From an uncultured Lachnospiraceae bacterium (GTDB lineage: Bacteria > Bacillota > Clostridia > Lachnospirales > Lachnospiraceae): a stretch of 58,276 nucleotides of DNA. Positions 25,288 to 34,298 of this stretch are shown here, piece after piece. The first letter of the stretch is position 1, and every line of letters begins with the position of its first letter. The translations under genes were made by a program, and so were the position numbers. The notes below the pieces were generated by a model. The model saw only the letters and a list, made by a program, of their open reading frames with translations, was not told where the DNA came from and made no database searches. The stretch lies in assembly GCA_910586555.1 (NCBI GenBank), contig CAJUJY010000015.1:1-58276 (forward strand), given 5' to 3'.

Positions 25288-26187
25288 TTATCCAATATAT
25301 TCTGGTTTTACCCATCTTTTATTTAATTTCCTGTGTTTCCATGTATCACTGTTTTTATTGTAATGGCCAATATTTAAATACTGCCATTCACTTTCTGTTT
25401 TTAATGATTTATAGATTTTACGCAGTTCTATGCGTTTCCTGTTATGTAAAGGGTTTCCAGAGTCTGCCAGGAATACAGTGCCAGACTTTTCATTATATAA
25501 AAATATTGTTACATAGTGCCCTGGCGTATTTTTCCAGTAACATCTGGAATTATTGCTGCTTATAAGCACTATGCTGCACTTTGCATTTGCAATCTGCTTT
25601 TTAAAATTTTTATAACTGCGTGGTTTACGTCTAAGGCTTGTGTTAAATCCAAGTTTATTAAGGGTGGTATCCATATATTCCCATGCAATAGCACCTCCTC
25701 CCCCGTATCCAGTTTTTTGCCTGGCAAACTTGTACATGTCAACAGGAGTACACCTGCCACTGCTAAATGTTGAATAAACATTAGCAAGGCAGCAAAGCCC
25801 ACAGCCAAAACCCCCAAATGAACCTCCGTCATAAAACCTTACACCCCACGGGCCTGACCAGCTAATACGTTCTTTCCATGATTTTGGGCCCTGTAAATAT
25901 GTAAATATATTTTCTTCTTTTGTATTTTTAGTATTTTTCTTTGTTTCCTGGCTTTTATTTTCAGGTAACGGTCCAGGGGTTACAGTTATAATTTCTTCAT
26001 GTACTGGTTCTTCTGTAGGATTAACTTCCACCATTGTAGTTACTGTCTGTGCATTTTTAATTCCAGCACATATCTTTTTTATTGCATACACAGCAGATAC
26101 AATAATAAGAATAAATGCAGCTATTGCCATTATATAAACTATCTGCTGCCTGGTTTTTTTTCTTGTTTTTCTAATATTATCTCCCAT
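25288..26187 (-). CDS. Membrane-anchored C39-like cysteine peptidase
   Basis: A 299-aa protein with a short basic cytoplasmic N-terminus, one membrane helix (about residues 15-37) and a Thr/Glu/Lys-rich linker (45-95). The extracellular papain-like domain resembles the C39/NlpC-adjacent 'peptidase C39-like' family. The likely triad is Cys129 in GFGCGLCC, His224 in TPGHYVTIF and Asp242 in LADSGNP. A glycine-rich loop (TGYGGGGAIAWEY) is typical of the family. The substrate is probably a surface peptide or peptidoglycan. It is downstream of the zinc lipoprotein on the same strand with a 31-base gap, so it may be in that operon. Confidence 0.78.
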   Translation of the reverse strand: MGDNIRKTRKKTRQQIVYIMAIAAFILIIVSAVYAIKKICAGIKNAQTVTTMVEVNPTEEPVHEEIITVTPGPLPENKSQETKKNTKNTKEENIFTYLQGPKSWKERISWSGPWGVRFYDGGSFGGFGCGLCCLANVYSTFSSGRCTPVDMYKFARQKTGYGGGGAIAWEYMDTTLNKLGFNTSLRRKPRSYKNFKKQIANAKCSIVLISSNNSRCYWKNTPGHYVTIFLYNEKSGTVFLADSGNPLHNRKRIELRKIYKSLKTESEWQYLNIGHYNKNSDTWKHRKLNKRWVKPEYIG

Positions 26188-26218
26188 AAAAAACTTTCTA
26201 AGTAAGATTATTACTTTA

Positions 26219-27193
26219 CTATTCCAGTGCTTTTTTTAACACATCTGCATTTGCCTTCATTAAATCATAATAAGTTATACCGCTGTCAAACTGTTTTTTT
26301 GTAACATTATGGCATGTATTAAATGTCATTACCTCTGCCCCTGCAGTTTCTGCTATGGCATCTGCTACTTTGCTGCTTGTAAGCTCTATTTTTAATATAA
26401 CGTGTATATTTTCACTTTTTGCCTTATCTATAAGAAATGCTATTATATCTGCACCTGGCTCCATTTCAGAACTGCATCCTGCAAATGCTGCGTTATAATC
26501 AAGTCCATATTCTTCTACAAAATACCTTAATGGAAACCTGTCTGCAAAAATAAGATAATTCTTTTCAGAGGAGCTGGCAATTTTTTTAAATTCACTGTCC
26601 AGCTTTTTAATTTTCTTAATGTACTGGCTGGCATTATTATGGTAATAACCAGAGTTTTCTTTATCTGCCTCCGACAATATGTCTGCTATTTTTGAAATAA
26701 TTTTAACAGCATTGGCAGGTGATGTCCATATATGTTCATCAATTTCTTCTGTTTCTTCATTTTCTTCATGATGGTGGTGTCCCTTACCAAGCCCGGTAAC
26801 ATCTTCTTCTGTAAAAGTGTCTACATAGTCCATCATTTTCCCAGTTATAATATTATTATTTGTGGCAGCTTCAAGGACTTTGCTGGCCCATAATTCCATT
26901 TCACCACCATTGTAAATAATAACATCTGCATTTCCAATATCTATCATATCAGATGCAGCGGGTTCAAAAGAATGTGTGTCCATTCCTGCTGGCACAACCA
27001 GCCTTAAATTAGCTTTATCCCCTGCAACCTGCCGTACAAAGTCATAATAGGGAAATATTGTAGTAATAACATTTAACTTGCCATTATCTTTAAAAGTACC
27101 AGTATTATTTACACAGCCTGTTAATAACACCATAAAGCATATGGCACAAAATATGGTTATATTTTTAAAATTATTTTTAATGGAAATTTTCAT
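26219..27193 (-). CDS. Zinc-binding ABC transporter lipoprotein (ZnuA/AdcA family)
   Basis: A 324-aa cluster A-I substrate-binding protein for Zn (or Mn). The signal peptide ends in the lipobox LLTGC with Cys27 as lipidation site. The metal site is outlined by the His in GMDTHSFEPA, a His-rich flexible loop GKGHHHHEENEE typical of zinc binders, the IDEHIWTSP His, and an acidic site near the C-terminus. The ATG overlaps the stop of the Fur-family gene (TAATG), so the two are translationally coupled. No permease or ATPase gene is nearby, so the protein must use transporter subunits encoded elsewhere or act as an auxiliary binder. Confidence 0.9.
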   Translation of the reverse strand: MKISIKNNFKNITIFCAICFMVLLTGCVNNTGTFKDNGKLNVITTIFPYYDFVRQVAGDKANLRLVVPAGMDTHSFEPAASDMIDIGNADVIIYNGGEMELWASKVLEAATNNNIITGKMMDYVDTFTEEDVTGLGKGHHHHEENEETEEIDEHIWTSPANAVKIISKIADILSEADKENSGYYHNNASQYIKKIKKLDSEFKKIASSSEKNYLIFADRFPLRYFVEEYGLDYNAAFAGCSSEMEPGADIIAFLIDKAKSENIHVILKIELTSSKVADAIAETAGAEVMTFNTCHNVTKKQFDSGITYYDLMKANADVLKKALE

Positions 27194-27651
27194 TAATGAA
27201 TATCCTCATTTCTATCTGGATTAAAACCAGGCTTATTATACAGGCATTTTCCACAAGTTCCATAAAACATTGTGCGGTGCGGGTTTACATTAAAATTGTG
27301 CTGTTCTAGCACATGTAAATATAAGTCCTGCATATGGCTGCATCCCATATTAATAATTTCCCCACAGTTCTCGCATTTAAGCAGGAACTGGAAGTTATCA
27401 CTGGAAGGACTGCCGCCTGCTATATACTGGTAACAGGCACCACTGTTGCCATCAAGTACAATTTTTTGTACAATGCCTTCTTTCTGGAACTTATTAAGAT
27501 GCCTGTAAATAGTAGTAACCCCTACAGGGCTTTTTTGTTCTTTTAAATGCCTGGCAATCTGGCTGACTGTTACATAAATATCTTTATTATTTTCCATATA
27601 GTTAAGAATAGCCTGCTGCTGCTTTGTATGGTATGAACTGGAATAATTCAT
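27193..27651 (-). CDS. Fur-family regulator, probably Zur
   Basis: A 152-aa metalloregulator. The winged helix (about residues 7-75) has QQAILNYMENN and GVTTIYRHLNKFQKEGIV. Two CxxC pairs (CENCGE near 95 and CGKCL near 139) form the structural zinc site. Sensory His residues lie around CSHMQDLYLHVLEQH. Overlap with a zinc lipoprotein gene points to zinc uptake control (Zur) more than to Fur or PerR. A TGAAAA-AGG-TTTTCA palindrome lies next to its promoter and suggests autoregulation. Confidence 0.87.
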   Translation of the reverse strand: MNYSSSYHTKQQQAILNYMENNKDIYVTVSQIARHLKEQKSPVGVTTIYRHLNKFQKEGIVQKIVLDGNSGACYQYIAGGSPSSDNFQFLLKCENCGEIINMGCSHMQDLYLHVLEQHNFNVNPHRTMFYGTCGKCLYNKPGFNPDRNEDIH

Positions 27652-27672
27652 AAAAATGCCTCCCTTTGATTT

Positions 27673-27714
27673 TGAAAACCTTTTTCATTTTAACAGATAT
27701 AAAATATTTGTCAA
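27673..27714 (-). promoter_or_regulatory. Promoter and palindromic operator of the zur-zinc lipoprotein operon
   Basis: Minus strand TTGACA (27714-27709), 16 bases and TAAAAT (27692-27687) form the promoter. Immediately downstream, 27673-27687 is a perfect 6-3-6 palindrome (TGAAAA-AGG-TTTTCA). Its position would block RNA polymerase, as expected for a Zur box. Whether the sequence fits the Zur consensus is untested. Confidence 0.6.
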
Positions 27715-28032
27715 TTTAATATAAAAATTTTTAATCTGGAAAAGCCTGCAAAAAGTATTGTATGGATTATACAGCAGTGGCAGGAACAGATGGAGATTTA
27801 TATGTTATGTCAAAGCAAGTATATTATAATATAACAATTTAAAGATATTTTATTTATTTTAAAACTATTGTTGCAATTATAGGTCTTTGCTTTTCTTTAA
27901 AAATCTTGTATTTTAATTATAGATATATAAAATATATTAGTAGTGATTATTTGATAAAAATATATATCAGACCAGTATTTGAAAACTATTAGAATAATAT
28001 ATACAAAAATTATAAAGGCTGATTTATTTCTT
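27715..28032. other. AT-rich intergenic region, no gene seen
   Basis: Very AT-rich sequence between the zur promoter and the left inverted repeat of the recombinase element. I see no open frame with a binding site and no clear hairpin. Confidence 0.5.
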
Positions 28033-28113
28033 AGAATGTTCTAGTCTGCGAAAGCATTTCAAGAAGAATTTTTTATGTTAATAATATTAACAATATACAC
28101 CTTGTCCCATAAT

Positions 28114-28141
28114 TTGTCAATATATTGCAAAAAACTATAAA
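28114..28141 (+). promoter_or_regulatory. Candidate promoter of the recombinase gene
   Basis: TTGTCA (28114-28119), 16 bases, TATAAA (28136-28141), about 110 bases before the ATG and inside the left inverted repeat. If the unit inverts, this promoter changes direction with it. Confidence 0.4.
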
Positions 28142-28203
28142 AAATTATGGTTACTATTCATGCAAAATATATAAATTTCCCATTAATTTTTGTCTAGTCT
28201 GGC

Positions 28204-28216
28204 TTATTCGCCGTCA
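28204..28216 (+). repeat. 13-bp direct repeat, left copy
   Basis: TTATTCGCCGTCA occurs here and again at 29384-29396, overlapping the 3' end of the recombinase gene. Both are followed within about 15 bases by a further GTCAGG. The pair may be core or arm-type sites for the recombinase. Confidence 0.55.
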
Positions 28217-28249
28217 AAAAAATAGTCAGGAAAAAAGGAGGATTTATTT

Positions 28250-29401
28250 ATGCCAAGAAGAGGGGAAAATATTTACAAAAGAAAAGACGGGCGGTGGGAA
28301 GCCCGTTATATTAAAGGCCATACCAACAGAAAGGCAAAGTATGGCTATATTTATGCCAGGACTTATAAGGAAGTAAAAGAGAAGCTTTGTAAAATTTCTG
28401 GTACAGTTGGAGAATTTAAAGAGCAAAGTACAGACATTTCTGCAATAAAGAAACAATGTAAAGCAAGTTTTAAAGAGGTTGCACTGGAATGGATTGAAAC
28501 CATAAAGCCGCAGCTTAAAAAGTCAAGTATAGTTAAATATACTAATGTACTGTCAACATATCTTTTCCCGTACTTTGGTGAAAGCACCATTGAAGATATT
28601 ACAAAAGAGGATATTGCAAATTATAGTAATACATTATTATTTTCCGGGGGACAGAAGGGAAATGGCTTATCACCTGGAACAGTAAACAGCGTTATTTCTG
28701 TACTAAAAGGTATATTTGGGTATGCCAGCCAGCATGAAAAACTGCTTGTAGCAGATATTGGAAGGTTTTCAGTTAAACAGCCACAGAAGCTAATGCATAT
28801 TTTAAGCCTTACAGAACAGCAAAAACTGGACAGTTTCCTTAATGAAAACCTTACACCAGTTAATCTTGGGATATTATTATGCATGTACACAGGAATACGT
28901 ATTGGTGAAATCTGTGCATTAAAATGGGAAGATATTTCATTTGATGAACAATGCCTGAATATTAATAAAACAATGCAAAGAATACAAAACAAAGAAAATA
29001 ACCAGAAAAAAACTTCTATTCTGGTTTCCGGGCCAAAAAGTGAATCTTCTGTCAGAAAAATACCATTACCAGATAAAATATTTAAACTGTTAGTTTCTGC
29101 CAGATGTCCTGGAAACACATATTTTCTTACAGGAAAAGAAAATACATTTATAGAACCAAGGACTTTACAGAACCGTTTTAAGTCAGTAATTAAGCTATGT
29201 AATATTAAAGATATAAATTTCCATGCATTAAGGCATACATTTGCAACACGTTGTATTGAACTGGGCTTTGATGTAAAAAGCCTTAGTGAAATACTTGGAC
29301 ATGCAAGTGTTAATATTACAATGAACCGTTATGTCCATCCATCAATGGAACTTAAACAAAAAAATATGAATATGCTTCCAGGTTTATTCGCCGTCAGATA
29401 A
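28250..29401 (+). CDS. Tyrosine recombinase / phage-type integrase
   Basis: A 383-aa site-specific recombinase with the usual three parts: an N-terminal arm-binding region with KRKDGRWEARYIKG (as in Tn916-type integrases), a SAM-like core-binding domain (about 70-165) and a catalytic domain. Catalytic residues are Arg217 (TGIRIGE), His325 and Arg328 (HALRHTF), His351 (LGHAS) and nucleophile Tyr361 (MNRYVHPS). All are intact, so the enzyme should be active. AAAGGAGGA precedes ATG. There is no excisionase, relaxase or phage gene beside it, so it is not part of a visible ICE or prophage. Inverted repeats flank the gene on both sides. Confidence 0.92.
   Translation: MPRRGENIYKRKDGRWEARYIKGHTNRKAKYGYIYARTYKEVKEKLCKISGTVGEFKEQSTDISAIKKQCKASFKEVALEWIETIKPQLKKSSIVKYTNVLSTYLFPYFGESTIEDITKEDIANYSNTLLFSGGQKGNGLSPGTVNSVISVLKGIFGYASQHEKLLVADIGRFSVKQPQKLMHILSLTEQQKLDSFLNENLTPVNLGILLCMYTGIRIGEICALKWEDISFDEQCLNINKTMQRIQNKENNQKKTSILVSGPKSESSVRKIPLPDKIFKLLVSARCPGNTYFLTGKENTFIEPRTLQNRFKSVIKLCNIKDINFHALRHTFATRCIELGFDVKSLSEILGHASVNITMNRYVHPSMELKQKNMNMLPGLFAVR
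29384..29396 (+). repeat. 13-bp direct repeat, right copy
   Basis: Second TTATTCGCCGTCA, overlapping the last codons of the recombinase. Overlap of a recombination site with an integrase 3' end is a common arrangement. Confidence 0.55.
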
Positions 29402-29501
29402 ACCGTCAGGTTAAAAATAGTTTTACAGGTTTTATGGAAAGAAGAAAACTTTTTCGCAGACTAGAACACTCTACGAAAAAAGCAGGCCGCAGTTTATTAA
29501 A

Positions 29502-29542
29502 TGGCATAGTATATAAATTCTAGTATAGCATGTGCTATGCCA
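29502..29542 (+). other. Hairpin downstream of the recombinase unit
   Basis: TGGCATAG (29502-29509) pairs with CTATGCCA (29535-29542), with a smaller AGCA-TG-TGCT palindrome inside. There is no T run, so terminator function is doubtful. Confidence 0.4.
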
Positions 29543-29724
29543 TAAAATAGCGGCAGGAATAAACCAGGCAGGATAAATAAAAGTTTACCATACATCAGTT
29601 TTAAATACCAGTATTATATTATTTCCAGCTATTATAAAAAAATACACTGGAAACTTAGTAAACAAGGGAAATAAAACATTATGCATAAGAAAGTAACAAA
29701 ATATATGCTGGTTTTAGCTGGAAA

Positions 29725-29876
29725 CAGGCCGCAGGCAGAATACCAGGCATTAGATGCAGGTTTGCGGCCTGGTATAAATAATTGTAATTAAGAAGATATT
29801 TAAAATGAAATTAAAAGATTATTAAAAATTATAGTTAAAAAACAGCAATACAGCAATAAAATATTGCTGGTTTTTA
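29725..29876 (+). promoter_or_regulatory. Structured leader with terminator-like hairpin before the surface protein gene
   Basis: CAGGCCGCA (29725-29733) pairs with TGCGGCCTG (29763-29771), with an alternative ACCAGG/CCTGGT pairing that overlaps it. About 80 bases on, CAGCAATA-AAA-TATTGCTG (29851-29869) runs into GTTTTTA, a terminator form, only 40 bases before the start codon. The arrangement suggests an attenuator or riboswitch-like control, but no known riboswitch consensus is recognised. Confidence 0.45.
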
Positions 29877-29916
29877 TACAAAATTAACTTTAAGGCTAAA
29901 GAAAGGGGAACTTATA

Positions 29917-32900
29917 ATGAGATTAAGAAAAAGGGTAATTTCTGCCCTTCTGGCAGCTTGTATGGCGGTTACAGTATTTCCATCAGGTATGCCGTTAAAG
30001 GCAGTGGCAGCAGAAGTAACAGAAGAAACAACAAAAACAGCAGCACCAGAAAAGTCCAGGGAAGAAATAGAAGTGCCGGAAGTGCAGGCAGCAGCGCCAG
30101 AGGGAGAAGGAGAACAGCCAGAACCAGAGGTACTTCCAGAAGAAAGCAAAGAAGAGGAAAAAGTACTAGAAGATGCAGGTGAAGGACAGCCAGAAGATAA
30201 TAAAGACGGGACTTTGGCATTGGCAGAAGAGGATAGTGCAGAAACAGAAAATGATATTAACATTTATAATGTAGATATTTCTGATACTTATTATAGTATA
30301 AATGGGAAGTTTCCTATGTATGTGGAATACCAGGCATCATGGGGAGAAGCGGGAGTTGAAAGGGATAATTTAAAATTAGTTGTTAAGGATGAAAATTCTA
30401 AAGTAGTAGCAGAAGCAGAAAGTGACAGCAATAAAAATTATTTTTATGTTCCTGAATGTAAGGATATACGTAATGGTGACTGTTTAGAACTTGATTTTGA
30501 TATAATATATACTAAAGGTGAAATTAAAAAAACATTTAAGACATATACAAGATCTGTATCTTTTAAAGATATGGATTTTAGGATTAATAAAGATTATTTT
30601 CCAGTAACGGGAATAGCATATAGTGTAAATGTATCTTTTTTAAATGTGGATTCTGATAATAATGATATTTATGGTATGTACCTTTTTGATGAAGATAATA
30701 AAATCGCGGCTGGAACAAGAGAAAAAATTAGTGATATGTATGGCTCTGATAGCAGATATGGAAATACATTTAGCCTCAGTAATCCTGATTCCCTTAATGG
30801 AATGAAGTGGTCGTATAAAAATATTAGCTTTTACCGTACAAGGAAGTTAAAGGCAAAGGAGAAGCTGTATCTGGGTTTACGCTATAAAGAAGGTGAAGAA
30901 ATTAAAACAGATAAGACAGAAATGGTTTATGTTACAGACCAGCCATATATTGAAAGTGTTAGTTCTGATACCATGGATTTATATATAGAAGCTGGAAATA
31001 CTTCTTTTATAGAAGTGCATGGATATAATAATATTGATTTTAGCAAAGTGTCAGTTGAATTAAAAGATGAAAAGACAAAAGAATTAGCAGGCAGATCTAT
31101 AAGCTCTATAAAAAGAAATAATAACTATGCCTATTATTGCATAAAATGGGAAGATGGTAAAAAGCCTGGTAATTCTGGTTCTTATACTTATAATATAAAT
31201 TTCCATTATTCTGATAATGAAATAAACCTTATAAGTAAAATAGATTCAGTAAACTATTATAATTATAGAAACGATGAAGCTATCTGGAATTACAGGGCAG
31301 ATACAATAGAATATTATAATACAGAAATACCAGCAAACTCTTTAGTATCTTATAAACTTATGGATGACGATGAGTATACTGCTTCTGCATCTATTTGTGC
31401 TTCAGGGGCAGGAATTAGAGTTAGTGATAAACATCTTTTAACAATAGATATAAAAGATAAAATGCTTAATAATTATAGTTATTATTTATATGTTACATAT
31501 AAAGATAATAATGGCAAAGAAACTAAAGTAAATACAATTGTTTATAATAGACAACAAGATGGTGAGAAGGAATTACCATGGCTTTATTCTTATGGGCTTG
31601 AAAATTCATATTATTTATCAAATGATACCAGTATGGATTTTTCAGCATGGGTTTATTGTAATGATGAAAGTAAACTGTTAAATGAATGTAGTGCAAAAAT
31701 CACTGATTATAATGATAGTGCAGAAATAGATACAATAAAATTATCTTTAGAAAAGAAAGATAATAACTTATTTTATAAAGGAACTTATAACAAAAGTCTT
31801 AACACAGGAAGATACCATTTATTATTCAGCCCTGATGGAAAAACAGAATTAGGTTATACTTTCTATGTATATAATATTAATATATTACCTATATTCTATC
31901 AGGGCAATAGCATATCTTCTGGTATTATATCAATGCATATCCCATCTTCCATGGTTGCAGAATGGTATTGCGGTGAGAATAATTCCAAAATTAAAGAGAA
32001 ATTAACAGTTAAAATACTAGATATTGAAAAGAAAGAAATAGGAACTTATACCGCAGCCAATAGCGATTTTAATATAATATATGATACAAACAGCCGTGAT
32101 ATGACTATACAATTTTCAGAAAGTATAAAACAAAGCTTTTCTGATTTGTATTACTGTTATGTATATCTTTATTATAATGGAATAGAAGTACATAGTTATT
32201 ATAATCCTGTAGAAAGTTTATATGATTATAGTAAATCATACAGGGAATATATACGTGGAGATGAAGCCACAGGTTCAGTTTATATGGCTGAAATAAGAGA
32301 TGATGGTTCAATGTCATATGGATATAGTGGATTTAATTTTTATGACAATTATAACTTTAATGGAGTATATGGTACTGAAAGTTCGTTTCCTGTTAAGGTT
32401 ACAGTAGCAGACTGGTATAGTGCTGAACCATTAAAGACAATTACTGTACAGAAACCAAAGGATGTTTTTACAAAAGCACAGCTTGAAGGGTTATCATCAG
32501 ATAAAGTATATAATTTCTTCCTTGAAGGTGCAGATGGCACAGCAGATGTGGCAAGGGGTTATTTATATGCAGAAAGTTATGAGGGAGATAAGCCATCATC
32601 ACCTAAGCCAACATCTGGTACTGATAGTGGCAGTGGTTCTATAGCTCCATATGTCCCACCTGTTAGTAATGGTGGTAATGATATACAGCCAACCACAGCC
32701 CCAACTGTACAGCCAGAGGCTACAACAGCCCCAACTGCTGCCCCAACTGCAAATCCAACAACTGTTCCAACTTCTGCTCCAACTACACAGCCAACTGCTG
32801 TTCCTGAAGCTACGGCTGCTCCAGCCGCTACAGCACCGCCAGCAGAAGTTAAAGAGCCAGAAACACCAGTAATTAATAATCCTTATGTGCCTTCACAGGA

Positions 32901-33423
32901 GGAAAAGCCAGTACTGAAGCTTAAGAAGAATAAGATAACTTTAAAGAAGGGGCAGAAGGCAAAGATTAAAATTACATCAAAGCTAACCACAAGTGTTACA
33001 TATAAATCACTTAAACCATCTGTTGCTACTGTAAGTAAGAAAGGTGTGGTTACTGCAAAGAAGGCAGGCAAGGCAGTAATTACAGTAAAGGCAAACGAGG
33101 TTGTTAAAAAAGTACAGGTAACGGTTAAAAAGGCTGGAAAGACAGAGGAAGGTACAGAAAGTACAATTAAAACAGCTTCTTCTGTTAAATTAGGCAAGGA
33201 TTTTAAACTTGCAAAACAAAGCATAACCCTTAAAAAAGGCCAGAAATTAACTATAAAGAAAGCATCAGGGCTTTCTGGCAAGGTAACTTTTAAGTCACTT
33301 GATAAAAAGATTGCAAGTGTTTCTGTTAATGGTGTTGTTAAGGCTAAGAAAAAAGGTAAAACAACTATATTAATTAAAAAAGGCAAAAAGACAATTAAAT
33401 TAAAGGTAATAGTAAAGAAATAA
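29917..33423 (+). CDS. Large secreted surface protein with C-terminal Big_2 Ig-like domains
   Basis: An 1168-aa secreted protein. The signal peptide is MRLRKRVISALLAACMAVTV with cleavage after AVAA near residue 32. Then come a very acidic Glu/Pro-rich stretch (33-105) and about 780 residues of Tyr/Asn-rich sequence of unknown fold, probably several beta-sandwich domains. A Thr/Pro/Ala linker (about 930-990) is built on TTAPTAAPTxxP. Two Lys-rich Ig-like modules of the Big_2 type (about 1005-1075 and 1095-1168) follow, with LKKGQK and SVATVSKKGVVTAKK. No LPXTG motif or C-terminal membrane helix is present. The basic Ig-like modules may hold it to the acidic cell wall. It lies just before the Tad locus and could be a Tad-associated adhesin. 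Confidence 0.8.
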   Translation: MRLRKRVISALLAACMAVTVFPSGMPLKAVAAEVTEETTKTAAPEKSREEIEVPEVQAAAPEGEGEQPEPEVLPEESKEEEKVLEDAGEGQPEDNKDGTLALAEEDSAETENDINIYNVDISDTYYSINGKFPMYVEYQASWGEAGVERDNLKLVVKDENSKVVAEAESDSNKNYFYVPECKDIRNGDCLELDFDIIYTKGEIKKTFKTYTRSVSFKDMDFRINKDYFPVTGIAYSVNVSFLNVDSDNNDIYGMYLFDEDNKIAAGTREKISDMYGSDSRYGNTFSLSNPDSLNGMKWSYKNISFYRTRKLKAKEKLYLGLRYKEGEEIKTDKTEMVYVTDQPYIESVSSDTMDLYIEAGNTSFIEVHGYNNIDFSKVSVELKDEKTKELAGRSISSIKRNNNYAYYCIKWEDGKKPGNSGSYTYNINFHYSDNEINLISKIDSVNYYNYRNDEAIWNYRADTIEYYNTEIPANSLVSYKLMDDDEYTASASICASGAGIRVSDKHLLTIDIKDKMLNNYSYYLYVTYKDNNGKETKVNTIVYNRQQDGEKELPWLYSYGLENSYYLSNDTSMDFSAWVYCNDESKLLNECSAKITDYNDSAEIDTIKLSLEKKDNNLFYKGTYNKSLNTGRYHLLFSPDGKTELGYTFYVYNINILPIFYQGNSISSGIISMHIPSSMVAEWYCGENNSKIKEKLTVKILDIEKKEIGTYTAANSDFNIIYDTNSRDMTIQFSESIKQSFSDLYYCYVYLYYNGIEVHSYYNPVESLYDYSKSYREYIRGDEATGSVYMAEIRDDGSMSYGYSGFNFYDNYNFNGVYGTESSFPVKVTVADWYSAEPLKTITVQKPKDVFTKAQLEGLSSDKVYNFFLEGADGTADVARGYLYAESYEGDKPSSPKPTSGTDSGSGSIAPYVPPVSNGGNDIQPTTAPTVQPEATTAPTAAPTANPTTVPTSAPTTQPTAVPEATAAPAATAPPAEVKEPETPVINNPYVPSQEEKPVLKLKKNKITLKKGQKAKIKITSKLTTSVTYKSLKPSVATVSKKGVVTAKKAGKAVITVKANEVVKKVQVTVKKAGKTEEGTESTIKTASSVKLGKDFKLAKQSITLKKGQKLTIKKASGLSGKVTFKSLDKKIASVSVNGVVKAKKKGKTTILIKKGKKTIKLKVIVKK

Positions 33424-33475
33424 ATGGATAAATGGTTTTTATGCTGCAAAAATAACAGCAGCGTGGGGGATATAT

Positions 33476-34270
33476 ATGGTTTATGAGGGCGCTGTGTTAT
33501 CACATATAGGATGTGGCAGGAAAAATAACGAAGATAATTATTACCTTAATGGTGTTTACCGCCAGGATGTAAATAAGGATATAACACAATTTTCGGAATT
33601 ACAGGCAAAACAAAGGGTACTTGCTGGTGTTTTTGACGGGGCAGGCGGTGCAGATTATGGGGAGAGGGCCTCATTACTGGCGGCTTGCAGCCTGTCAGGA
33701 TACCAGGAGGGGTTTGGTTCTGATATACTGCAAAAAAAATACCTGCCATATGTAAACCACATGATTCATTGTGAAATGCAGGAAAGGGCTTGTACTATGG
33801 GAAGTACAATGGCATTGCTGTATCTGGATAATAACAGTGCAGGTGTATACAATATTGGTGACAGCCGTGTTTATCTTATGCGTGATGGCAGGTTATTACA
33901 GATAACTTATGATCATGTGTATTTCCAGGAACCATGGCATGAAAATTCTAAACCAGGGCTGCAAAACAGGACAACGGGAAAAAAAGGCAGTAAAAACCAG
34001 CTTGTTAAATATCTTGGAATGAAAAATGAAATGGAACTTAATCCATATTATAAAGAAAATATCCTGGTAAAACCTGGGGATATATTTATAGTGTGCAGTG
34101 ACGGGCTTTACAATATGCTTTCCAATGATGAAATAACAAAAAGGGCTGGCAAATTAAAGAATGAACCACCAGACATTATTACAAAAGAACTGGTAGGTGA
34201 TGCACTGCTAGCAGGTGGAAAGGATAATATCACATGCATTATTGTTAAAACTATAGAAACCGGATATTAA
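33476..34270 (+). CDS. PP2C-type Ser/Thr protein phosphatase (first copy)
   Basis: A 264-aa Mg/Mn-dependent phosphatase of the Stp/PrpC type. Motifs are GCGRKNNEDNYYLNG, VFDGAGGADYGE (metal-binding Asp), GDSRVYLM, VCSDGLYNML and GGKDNITCIIVK. The length is normal and the protein is cytoplasmic. GGGGGA lies before ATG. It starts the Tad locus, followed 28 bases later by the TadZ-like ATPase. A second PP2C ends the locus and a Ser/Thr kinase sits just before that one, so it most likely removes phosphates placed by that kinase on the FHA protein or on pilus parts. Confidence 0.92.
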   Translation: MVYEGAVLSHIGCGRKNNEDNYYLNGVYRQDVNKDITQFSELQAKQRVLAGVFDGAGGADYGERASLLAACSLSGYQEGFGSDILQKKYLPYVNHMIHCEMQERACTMGSTMALLYLDNNSAGVYNIGDSRVYLMRDGRLLQITYDHVYFQEPWHENSKPGLQNRTTGKKGSKNQLVKYLGMKNEMELNPYYKENILVKPGDIFIVCSDGLYNMLSNDEITKRAGKLKNEPPDIITKELVGDALLAGGKDNITCIIVKTIETGY

Positions 34271-34298
34271 CCCGTTGTACAAATATGGAGGCAAAGGT

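Larger units (their letters stand above)
28033..29472. mobile_element. Recombinase unit bounded by 21-bp inverted repeats
   Basis: 28033-28053 and 29452-29472 are inverted copies with 20 of 21 matches (TTCTAGTCTGCGAAA core); weaker similarity continues about 15 bases outward on both sides. The 1.44 kb between them contains one tyrosine recombinase gene, its promoter and two copies of a 13-base direct repeat. It could be an invertible segment, a minimal mobile unit, or an integrase remnant whose crossover site was duplicated. No target-site duplication is evident. Confidence 0.6.

Noticed and set aside
28250..29401. Prophage or ICE around the integrase
   Set aside because: No phage structural, replication, relaxase or transfer gene lies within 15 kb on either side; neighbours are ordinary chromosomal genes.
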